64,000 nucleotides of DNA from the NCBI RefSeq assembly GCF_034702125.1, contig NC_085865.1, positions 18,570,781 through 18,634,780 of the forward strand, given 5' to 3'. A program made the position numbers and the translations under genes. This document shows, in pieces, positions 54,788 to 64,000 of this stretch; position 1 is the stretch's first letter, and each line of letters begins with the position of its first letter. A model generated the notes under the pieces. That model had not been told where the DNA came from. It did no database searches and saw nothing but the letters and a program-made list of their open reading frames with translations. This stretch comes from Engraulis encrasicolus. Lineage: Eukaryota; Chordata; Actinopteri; Clupeiformes; Engraulidae.

Positions 54788-55339
54788 GCCTATTATATAG
54801 TAAACACAATCAATGTCAAGAATGCATGACTTAATCATCTGAATCAAAAGAAAAACAACACACCAGAGGTGTCTCCTCTTGTCCTCTCCCACAATGCAAC
54901 AGGCAACAAAGGAAAGGAGGAGGAAGGGGACAACAGAAAAGTAACAAAAAAGAGGAGTAGCTCTAGGGCGAAGCGACTGTGAGCTAACCTAATATATGAA
55001 GAGAGTTGACATACAACAACGTAGTAGCTAGTGTTTCTGACACGCACTTTCGTTAAACGCCTGTGTGGTAGGCATTATAATTATTGCCCACACAAACGCT
55101 TGAAGGCGCACGTTTTATTTGCTAACCTCTGTTAGCGTGCTCGCTTGCCAACCCAATGGATATTCGTGCTAAGATAGCCTGCTAACGTGACGTCCGGTGT
55201 AGCATACGCTAGCTAGTCCACGTTAACAAGTCCTGATAAATGGAAAAGTTGGAAAACTCGATAAGTAATGCAAAACTAAAGTACAAATTGGGAGCATGAT
55301 GTACTTGGGAATACAAAGACTGGTCTCGAGGATGCTGTG
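54788..55339 (+). promoter_or_regulatory. socs6: socs6 promoter and probable non-coding exon 1
   Basis: The 3' end of exon 1 is placed at 55339 by an ideal donor GATGCTGTG|GTAAGTAAAC. The start is undefined, somewhere after about 55000. No TATA box. An ACTT/AACG-rich mixed region with several CpGs and GCTAGC words precedes it. The call rests on the donor, the distance to the coding exon and the known two-exon layout of vertebrate SOCS6. Confidence 0.5.
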
Positions 55340-56430
55340 GTAAGTAAACATCAAAGTTACCTGCTAGCTCGTGAACTATCTAGGTAGCAGTCTAGGTCAA
55401 GTAATGTAGCTAGCTGACTGACGTTTCCCACCTCTCTAGCGAGGAAGAATAGCAACATTCTTTTAGCTACGCTGGCTAGCTAACCTTCTACCTAGGAAAA
55501 TAGCTGCGTAGGCCTGTCCTCAAAATATGATTGCCTCGTTGTCGATTGGAAATGGGAACACATCACAGCACGACGTAGCAGCTATGCAAAAGGTCAACGT
55601 AATAACTTGTCTTCAGGTCAATATTTCCGTTATATTTTTTGGATGACGGTGGGAGTTGTCCCTGCGTTGTGTCTCCTGGTATCTGGCCTATGCACGCTAT
55701 CAATAGCAGACATTGGTCGTGGGAGGACAAGGAAATACCGTCGTGATGAATGAATAAAGCTTGTCAGCTTTTCGATGTTGTTGAATAATGCATTTCGTAA
55801 AAGTGTTGTGATGCTGTCCTGTCTGGCCTGATGATTTGGCCTAAATATTAGGTGTTACAATGTTTTTAAAAGCATGCTTTGTTGGTTCCATTGCGGCTTG
55901 ATGGGTGGAAATGGCTAAAATCAACTGCTATTCAACCGTACAAGATGTCATTCTACAGCCTTATTATCTGTATATTTTTTCTCAAATGGTCACCATCCAT
56001 ATGTCAACTGTGTGGAATAAATCGTTGCAGGCTGCTGCCTATGAACTATTCCCCTGTTCACAACAGCAATTTTATTAGACACGTATATGTGCACTTTAGA
56101 ATACTTGTATACCTTGTAAACAGAACGTGCCCCATTGAGCATTTTATTGACAAGGATAAATCTTGCTCAGAAGCAGTGATATGTGGGAACCTACTGTAGA
56201 ATTGAGGGCAGAACAGACATAGGGGGTATAGTGGCCATACACATTTAGGACAGTAATGCACTCGTGCAAATCAATGTACACAATTGCGAGTTTAATGTTG
56301 TGAGCGTTGTAAAAGCAGAAGCTGTGGTGCAATCCTGGGATCTTGCATCATGTCAGTAATTTTTCAAGGCATTTTTAAAATAAATTTGACCAAAGTTTTC
56401 ATCCATATTCTGTTTTTTCTTGTCTTTCAG
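55340..56430 (+). other. socs6: socs6 intron 1 (inferred)
   Basis: From the donor at 55340 to the acceptor TTTTTTCTTGTCTTTCAG ending at 56430. A 106-codon frame inside (55879-56199) has no recognisable family and is treated as chance. Confidence 0.55.
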
Positions 56431-56558
56431 GTGAGGTCAGCTATGACATTCACATCTCTGGCACAACTCAGCCTACCGGAGGGACATTGTTTTTAGCGTC
56501 TGGCTAGCCAGAAAGGTGAGACCTCTTCCCATGTTCTCGCCACAGAGAAGCTTCCAGA
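56431..56558 (+). other. socs6: socs6 5' UTR part of coding exon
   Basis: Follows the strong acceptor at 56430. A second AG (CTCGCCACAG, ending 56545) is an alternative acceptor nearer the ATG. The GT...AG pair 56516-56545 is only 30 nt, too short for a vertebrate intron, so this is probably all UTR. Confidence 0.55.
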
Positions 56559-58175
56559 ATGAAGAAGATCAGCCTCAAGACGATCCGCAAGTCCCTGAAC
56601 ATGACCAAAGGGGGGAAGGAGGGTGAGGGGGACTTTGTGATGCTCCAGCAGCCCGTGCTGAGTGCCGACTACCCCAAGGAGGACTCCTTCTTCGCGGGCT
56701 GCTACACCGCAGACATCACCGCCTGTGAGCCGAGCGGCGAGGAGGAGAAGGGATCGAAGGGCCGCGCCAAGGGGGAGGGTTTAATGGGCACCCTGAAGAG
56801 GAGGCTGTCGGCCAAGCAGAAAGGCAAAGGCGAAAGGAAAGGTGGCTCGTCCTCGCCATGCGTGGGCTCGGGCGACGACGACGACACCTTCTCCTCCTCC
56901 TCCGTTCCCGTCACCTTCAGCGAGGTCAAGGCGCAGCGCCCGCTGCGGTCCTCGTCCCTCCGTAGCTCCCACTACAGCCCCTCTCCCTGGCCGCTGCGCC
57001 CCGTCAACTCTGAGGTGAAGGTCAAGGCCATGGTGCACTCGCCCAGCCCCAGCCCCTCCCTCAACGGCATGCGGAAGGAGTTCCATGACATCGACATGGA
57101 GGGGCTGTTTGCAGACCACCCCCACGGGGAATCGCTGAAGAACCTGGCGCCCCACCAGAACGGGGCCTTGCGCTTGAACATTGACGAAAATGTGCCTGTG
57201 GTCATTGGGCTGACGCCTCAAGACTACATCCAGTACACCATGCCTTTAGATGAGGGAATGTACCCGGAGGGCTCACACTCCTGCTGCCTGGACGGCTCCT
57301 CGCCCATGGAGGTGGTCGAGCAGGTGGAGGGGGACGGTGGTGGGGGTGAGGGTGGTGCCCTCCATGCGGAACCCGGACATGAAGATCCGGATTTAGACTT
57401 GCCATCCGAGCTCTTCCTGGAGCAGTCCTTGAACGGGCTGCTCGGCGGCTCGGCAGCGATGCTGTTTCACGGTTCCAGCATCCACATCCCCTCCCTCTCC
57501 CCCTCCCTCTCCCCGCTCACCGGCGATGATATCCCCAGGACCTTTTCGGGGTTCAGTGGTGCGGACTCGCACGTGGCGGAGAGAGTCAGGCACCACCTGA
57601 ACTTCGATCCCAACTCCGCCCCGGGTGTCAGCAGGGTCTACGACTCGGTGCAGCACAGCGGGCCCATGGTGGTAACGAGCCTTACAGAGGAGCTGAAAAA
57701 GCTGGCCAAACAGGGTTGGTACTGGGGTCCTATAACGCGATGGGAGGCCGAGGAGAAGCTGACCAACCTGCCTGATGGTTCCTTCCTGGTCCGCGACAGC
57801 TCTGATGACCGATACTTGCTCAGCTTGAGTTTTAGGTCACAGGGCAAGACGTTGCACACTAGGATTGAGCATTCGAATGGCAGGTTCAGCTTCTATGAGC
57901 AGCCTGACTTGGAGGGTCACACGTCCATTGTGGACCTCATTGAACACTCTATAAAAGACTCAGAGAACGGTGCGTTTTGTTACTCTAGATCTCGAGTGCC
58001 TGGGTCGGCCACCTACCCTGTCAGACTGACCAATCCCGTCTCTCGATTCATGCAGGTACGCTCACTGCAGTACCTCTGCCGCTTCGTCATAAGACAGTAC
58101 ACGCGCATAGACCTAATCCAGAAACTGCCTTTGCCAAACAAGATGAAAGATTACTTGCAGGAAAAGCACTACTGA
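56559..58175 (+). CDS. socs6: suppressor of cytokine signaling 6
   Basis: Single-exon 538-residue protein, the usual length for vertebrate SOCS6. SOCS6 is a substrate adaptor of an Elongin BC-Cullin5 E3 ubiquitin ligase that binds phosphotyrosine on targets such as KIT and other receptor-pathway proteins (family knowledge). Visible features: basic N-terminus MKKISLKTIRKSLNMTK; LMGTLKRRLSAKQK near 75-90; VPVVIGLTPQDYIQYTMPLD near 209-228; SH2 domain about 386-483, starting GWYWGPITRWEAEEKL, with the phosphotyrosine-binding Arg412 in FLVRDSSDDRYLLS; SOCS box about 489-538 with BC box SLQYLCRFVIR (about 502-512) and Cul5 box LPLP (523-526), ending EKHY. SOCS6 is preferred over SOCS7 by the N-terminus and by the rttn neighbour. 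The ATG context (CCAGAATGA) is acceptable and this is the first conserved Met. The long middle region is Ser/Pro/Gly-rich and presumably disordered. Confidence 0.97.
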   Translation: MKKISLKTIRKSLNMTKGGKEGEGDFVMLQQPVLSADYPKEDSFFAGCYTADITACEPSGEEEKGSKGRAKGEGLMGTLKRRLSAKQKGKGERKGGSSSPCVGSGDDDDTFSSSSVPVTFSEVKAQRPLRSSSLRSSHYSPSPWPLRPVNSEVKVKAMVHSPSPSPSLNGMRKEFHDIDMEGLFADHPHGESLKNLAPHQNGALRLNIDENVPVVIGLTPQDYIQYTMPLDEGMYPEGSHSCCLDGSSPMEVVEQVEGDGGGGEGGALHAEPGHEDPDLDLPSELFLEQSLNGLLGGSAAMLFHGSSIHIPSLSPSLSPLTGDDIPRTFSGFSGADSHVAERVRHHLNFDPNSAPGVSRVYDSVQHSGPMVVTSLTEELKKLAKQGWYWGPITRWEAEEKLTNLPDGSFLVRDSSDDRYLLSLSFRSQGKTLHTRIEHSNGRFSFYEQPDLEGHTSIVDLIEHSIKDSENGAFCYSRSRVPGSATYPVRLTNPVSRFMQVRSLQYLCRFVIRQYTRIDLIQKLPLPNKMKDYLQEKHY

Positions 58176-60651
58176 GATTGCTATGCGTTGGGACACAGTA
58201 GCTAGCAAATTGCACTTTTCAGGTTTCAGAACTGAAATTGAACAAGGTTTACAGACATCTTTTAGGTTTTAAGTGATTGTTTTAGTTGGTTTGTTATTTT
58301 TAGAGACTCTTTTTGGGCTTTTAGCATCTGATCTTCAATTTGAACCATGTTAAATTTGTGATGGCTCTGATATTCAGTGTTATACAGTAATTTTAACTCA
58401 ACTGCAACTTTCTTCTTGCATAGAATCTGGCACATAGCATGCTTATCCTAGCACATCGTGTTGGAGAAGAGAGTTGATTGTCACAAATGTTATGTATCCA
58501 TCATGTTAAAAAGCATTGTTTCGCCATAGTATGATTTAATGCTGTTATTGATTTGTTCAGTTTAGTATTTTATTTGATTGTCATCTATCACAAGCTCTGC
58601 AGATCCGCTGTAGACATATATTACTTTTTGAGTACCAGTTTCTATTGATGTCAGCCAGCAGTTTGGCCCATTTTGATATGAACAGGAGGATATTACGAAC
58701 AGTTACTTATATATGCGTTTATTTTAATTTTAAATGAAGGTACTGTTTCAAGGATTTTTGTAACAAATGCTGCTGGATATTCATCATAGATCTTGCATAA
58801 TAATTATAGCTTTGTTTGGTAAACCATGGAAAATGGATGTCTCATAATGTGCAGTGGAAGACCTGAAGGTAAAATGCTAGTTAATGCTAAGTTGTGCTAA
58901 AGCCAATTCATCAATATCCCTTTACTGGTCCCACCTCTGTTTTGACATGCAGTGGACATGATGCGAGATGGAAGAGTAGGTAGGGCAAATGCTCTCTCGA
59001 AGTGACCATAACATCTAAAACAAACGAAAAAAAATCTAGATTGAAACAAATATATGGCTCATACTTTCCAAAAAGGGAATCGTGTTCGAAAAGGGAGCGG
59101 TTTGATGATGTGTGACAGCACTTCCAGACCTGGGAAGATTAGGCCTTGGCTTTGTCTTTTGTGTTACTCTGTGTGTAATAAAAGGTGTAAGGGGAGCAGC
59201 TTGTTGAAAGGTGGTTGTGAATCGGAATGAAGTTATCTGTGTTTTCATGAAGAGAAACATTTGTGAAGTCGGGAACTTGAAGTGAAGAGGTGAGAATTGA
59301 ATTAGGAAGATGTGACCGCTCTCCGATGACTTTCAAACATTTTATGATGGTTGTATTTGAGAGAAGCTAAAATAATTTCACAACACTCTTCATCTGGCTG
59401 TAATTGTAAATGTCAGTTGAAAGTGTTCAAAACTGTTGTGTGATTCTGGAAGTTGTCAAGGGACGGTTACATGAGAATTGATGTTAAGCAGGATGGGACA
59501 GTGACGTTTTTTTTGTTTTTCAGTGTTCTCTGCATTTTGTGCTCTTGTCCTTGTTCGTTAATGCCATCATCTGTCACTCGCAATTTTCGACTGTTATCAA
59601 TCCAAGCACTTCTTCTTAGCATATCGGTCTCCTCCCTGTTATTAAACCCAATATGAGTTGTCCCTCAGATGTTTTTGTATACACAAAGGGAAGATCATAA
59701 TATCTTATGAAATGAGGGCTCACAGGAACCAGGGGAGAGCAGCCTTTTAAAGTCTTTCCTGTGAACTTTTCTCTCCAAAAATAGACAAATATGGAACGTA
59801 CATGCTGTGTGTGGCTATCAGGTTCAAGTGGCACCCGGACAGCTCCTAACTCAACAGCCACTATGGTCAGTTTTGCCATGGTCCTGCCTCTGTGTAGTGG
59901 CATAATTAAACATGAAGGATTTTGTGTAAAAGGAGACAGTGTTGACGGATTTTTTTGTCCAACAAGGTGGGTGGGTGGTGTGGGACGGTGATTGTTGTTG
60001 GCAAGCATTGAATATATGCAGTGTATTCTCACTATTTAGGGCACAATGTAGTCTCTACAATTGTATTTAAAAAACTTGTTGATTATTAATGTTGCCATTG
60101 GGCCAAATGCAGTACCTGCGCTGTAGTTTGGTAGAGTTAGATTGTAATATAGAGTTGGAATTAGCTGGTATGTTGATTAATATTAACCATTCCTCATTAA
60201 CTAAGTAATTGGCTGTTACTGATGACATATCCGACTAATGGCTGCTACTATGCAGTACTTTGGTCAAAGGCCCCACATGTCAGTGGGTAGGTCTGAATAA
60301 GTAAAGTGATGACCGTAGGTCACAGATTGGGATCAACAGATGGAGCAGGATTGTCGCTGTATAGGTACGGATTGTATAAATGGCTTCGGCTCATTCTTCT
60401 TGAAGACGTCCATCGTGATTGGCTAGGTGTGGCTTGAAACCTTTATGCCAATTTGCAGACAGGCCTCTAGTCTACTCGTTGCCTAAGAATCAGTTTCATA
60501 GGACTGACCCGAGATCAGCTGAAGTGGAATGCTGGTGATGGTGAATAATTGCCTTATTGAGACCATGTTTTTGTTTTATTTTTTAATCGTTTCCATGATC
60601 GAAGAAAATGTGCTCAAGGCAAGGCACAGACGTTGGTGTTTTTGAGAAAAA

Positions 60652-60657
60652 AATAAA
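60652..60657 (+). terminator. socs6: candidate poly(A) signal, proximal
   Basis: AATAAA followed by a TGTTGGTGTTGATCTG GT-rich region 15-30 nt downstream. Confidence 0.4.
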
Positions 60658-61487
60658 TGTGCATAGAACATGTTGGTGTTGATCTGAGCAAATCTAAATG
60701 TGAAATGAAGTGTTGAGTGCTGAACTGTTATGTTGCTTTCATTGTTTGGGTTGTTTTAATGCCTTTTTAAATTGTTCTTTTGCAGACATGTTTTTTAATT
60801 GGCTTGGTGCATAATTACTCGGGGTATTTGCTGTGATTTCCATCCCCCCACCCTCCTCTCACTCGAAATACTTCAGTTTTTTTCCACATCCCTGAAGTTC
60901 ACTTTTAGTCGAGATGAATGGTTTTAATTGCTACGCAGTTGCTTGTTTAGATACCTTAAGATTATCAACAGTAGAGCTGTCAAACTCTAAAGAAGCGCTG
61001 CCTAATTCATGCTTTTTGTTTCTCCCCTGCAAAAACTTTGTTGTTTGTTTAGACTTCGTGCTGCGAATGAAGGTAAATGTTTACATTAAATATTGTACAT
61101 GTGTTTTTTTACTCTTTTTCTCATAAGCGTCGGTACAAGGTATTACCTGTATGTCTTTTTAATGTGTTCTACACGCTTGGAGCTGCTTAATGGTAATGAT
61201 TGCCTTTCTGTATACTAGCGAAACCAGAATGTCACCATGAAGATACATTAACTAAATCCGATCAATTTGGGAGACTAAAATAGGTAACAGCTATACTTTT
61301 TATGCTCACTTATTTTAATCACCGACATGTAGTGAAAAATCCATTTCTGTCCAGTTTACATTGTATATTTTTTTCCAAAGTTAATGTTTTTGGTTTGTAT
61401 TTTCATTTGTTATTTGAATGAATCGATAGTGATTTATTGCACATTTTGGATACAGTTCAAGTTTTGTATCTGCTGATATAAATTATA

Positions 61488-61493
61488 AATAAA
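61488..61493 (+). terminator. socs6: candidate poly(A) signal, distal
   Basis: AATAAA followed by TTTTTGTTTTTCTTG about 25 nt later, a usual U-rich downstream element. Confidence 0.5.
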
Positions 61494-61510
61494 AAAGTAT
61501 ATATAAAAGT

Positions 61511-64000
61511 CCGCATTTTTGTTTTTCTTGATAAGACACAGAACAGTTTTGACCAGGATGTGACTGTAGCTGTGTTACACTGTTGCTACAAACTGTGGTA
61601 CTATATTTGTCCAGAACCAATATTCTGACATTGCCACTGGAACTTTCTGATTTTTTTAAAGACATATTTCTTCAGACATCAGGTATCTTGCAGGGGAAAA
61701 ATGTTCAGCGCTTTGAGGGTAAGGCTGTCAAGATTTTGGGGTCTAGATTTGTCTGTATGCCGCCTGCATGCGAATGAGCTGGTATATAAGCCATGTTAGT
61801 GGCAGACTACTGACAGAAGAAGATTCTGGGCTGCAGAGGTGAAGATGATGCACAAATGTTTATTCTGCCACTGGACGGCGCATGATTTATTCATGATCCA
61901 AGGTGGCAGTACCATGTCATGTAGAGAGACCTCCTGCTTGGTTCCCCCAATCCCAGGAAAATTCTTTTCTCCCCCCCCTATCCCTCGGGTTGCAGCAGAA
62001 CCCCATTCTCAGTGAAGTGGAACTTGAAATAGTTTTGTTATCCCTCCTATTACAATCACTTTATTGACAATCCTGTGCAGCATAACCACTGAAGCAGGCG
62101 TGTGCTTGGCGAGGCATGGCGAGGAGCAGGTAGTTTCACCTCGCTATGTTTCATCCGCTCCCTGGCCTGCACATACTGTACTGCGCTCTCCCACAAGGTG
62201 TGCCATGCTTAATGAATACAGAAGGCCTAGCAGCAACACGGGCTGCAACACACACAGAGACGAGCTCGCACTCTCCACATACAAAGACACACAGACACAC
62301 ACACACACACACACATACACAGGCACACTGCAGAGGGAGCCTTCACACTTATATGTGTGATGCATTTACCCTCCATGCCTTGTCATATGTCAATTTCCAC
62401 AGTGGAAATTGAAACTTGGTTGAGTGTGTCGTTTAGAAGCGCTTGCTCAAGAGCACCATCTATCAGATGTCTGATTTCTGAGATTTACGATCAAACCCCA
62501 CCATCTGGTGCACTGCGTGAGAGTTACATTTGTCACCGCCAAACTGGGGGAAAGAGACATCTTGAATTAACCGGCGTACGTGTGTATTTATGCAGTTGTA
62601 AGTTGGCATGCGAGGGAAAGGGCTTGCTGTAGTCTTTGCTGCATTAAGAGGGAGACTGACTGGTTCACCGGTGTGTAACTGATGTCTTTTGTACGTGATG
62701 CAAGCGATCAAGCCATCAGTTGCTGTTCCTAGTATGTCGGCCATACAAATTGCGCGACTAGAAGTGTCTTTGCATCGTTTAGTTCTTGTCACTGAAGACC
62801 TAAATACCTAAACCTCTTAAAGGTGTCTCATTGGACCATATATCTCGACAGCATTGTCAACGTCGTATGAATTAAGATGTTAAATTAGACCACCTGTGTA
62901 TTCCTAAGTCCCTTAGAATAGGATGTATATAAGGAATATATTTGGACAGGAAATTGCATGGCCTTTCAATCTCTCGGGTGAATAGATAATTTTCTCTTTT
63001 TTCCCTATTCATGTGCTCATTGACAGGCTGTAACTGAATATGCGCTGTCGGTCAAGGCATTCTTCACATTGCTGGTGGTAATACAGTATTCTGATTATCC
63101 TTAGCTGGAAAAAAACTGACATATTTTTCACTTGTTGACCTGTATGACCCCAACATTATTGCTGAAGTAAGACTTTCACCGAACCCAATTCTCTTTATCC
63201 CACTATTGTTTTTACCTGTTATATAAGACACACAGTGGACAATTTTTATACTCTTGTGTCAGCCAAAAGTTTCCAGTTCAAATCAGGTTATGAGGTTTGG
63301 TTGTCTGCACCTCGGCAGGTTGTCTGGCTCTTAACTGCATTTACATCGACAAGGACCAGTCTTATGGCACACAAACAAGCAAATAAAGAAATCAGAACAA
63401 TATCCCTTCATTTCTTTGATCCTCTGCTAAGGTTGCCATTCTATAATTGAGCAATAACACCTAACAATCGTTACTATATCGTGACCATTGAAGGCCTGAG
63501 GGCCATTGTTGGTGTTGACGCAAAGTGGTCAGGTTTCTCAGTCTACATACGGAACTTCAGAATCGTCAGCATCTTCTTACTCGCATGTCTTCAGTTCGTC
63601 CCTTCTGCTTCTTTCTATCTCTTGTCCAGACTTATCGTATCCAGTAAGTCCAGCTTTTGTCAAGTTTAGGAACAGAGAATTTTATAGTAATATAGTGTGG
63701 TAAGTCATAATAAGGAGCTATCTGTGTTATATGTCATTGACACTTTCAAAACATACTGTGCATCTAGCCTGAAACGAGAACTACAGTATACCCTAAGAAT
63801 ATCCTACACACGTTTTGAAATTCTCTGGTATTTAAAAAGTGGACACGATAATAACAGTCTTATTTTAAAGTTTAATTAATATGGAAAAAAAGAGTTCATT
63901 TTATGTGTTGATCACCAAAACCATTGATCAGTGTCAGTGAAAATAAGTACTGCCATTGCACCCACCTGATACGTAAGTAGGCTAAGTGTGTATGCTGTTC
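61511..64000. other. intergenic downstream of socs6
   Basis: No gene recognised. A (CA)n tract lies at about 62285-62322. Open frames up to about 109 codons have no family resemblance. Confidence 0.5.

Larger units (their letters stand above)
58176..61510 (+). other. socs6: socs6 3' UTR (inferred)
   Basis: AT-rich non-coding sequence after the stop, with no repeats or other gene, consistent with the long 3' UTR of SOCS6 genes. Candidate poly(A) signals AATAAA at 60652-60657 and 61488-61493; the second sits in ATAAATAAAAAAG, near the end of the AT-rich, element-free stretch. The end is inferred, not observed. Confidence 0.6.

Noticed and set aside
56781..57656. Minus-strand frames of 67-146 codons opposite socs6
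   Set aside because: Shadows of the GC-rich socs6 coding exon.

Overview
This is a teleost fish genomic window, judged from vertebrate-type split genes, dense fish-type DNA transposons, SINEs and L2-like LINE tails, and an extreme density of CA/GT and CT microsatellites. Only two protein-coding genes can be supported: rotatin (rttn, minus strand, positions 39762 down past the left edge) and suppressor of cytokine signaling 6 (socs6, plus strand, coding exon 56559-58175). They are divergent neighbours, the same arrangement as RTTN-SOCS6 on human 18q22, which supports both calls. No RNA gene, CRISPR array or prokaryote-type structure is present. The species was not identified.

Region 1-39762: the 5' 20 coding exons of rttn, reconstructed by joining splice sites so that reading phase is kept at every junction (2794 coding nt, 931 codons plus 1 nt, roughly the N-terminal 40% of a family of about 2200 residues). 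All introns use GT-AG except intron 9, which reads in frame only with a GC-AG donor. The remaining exons lie beyond position 1. The introns are full of mobile elements, several with exact 8-bp target duplications, and of microsatellites that abut splice sites.

The most unusual feature is inside rttn. Three exons have decayed same-orientation copies ('echoes') of their own sequence in neighbouring introns. The 3' part of exon 8 with its donor region is repeated at least six times across 20.0-23.84 kb. Exon 14 has one shortened copy at 13128-13199 with an open frame. The last 33 nt of exon 20, with a donor, recur at 3091-3138 across a (GT)70 tract.

Region 33.6-39.3 kb (intron 1): an old Tc1-like transposon split by two copies of another TIR element. 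One of these carries a TA-flanked TIR transposon, which itself holds a further TIR element containing a relic of an L2-like reverse transcriptase.

Region 39.8-55 kb: the intergenic spacer between the divergent promoters. It holds hAT-like MITEs, a full-length decayed Tc1-like element inside a SINE, a small Penelope-like fragment with a degenerate hammerhead-like motif, foldback elements, and a TIR element whose core is a degenerate TTAGGG-type array.

Region 55-61.5 kb: socs6, with a likely non-coding first exon, a single coding exon and a 3.3-kb 3' UTR. Region 61.5-64 kb holds nothing recognised beyond a short CA tract. The two genes are not known to work together: rotatin is a centriole/basal-body protein and SOCS6 a cytoplasmic ubiquitin-ligase adaptor.
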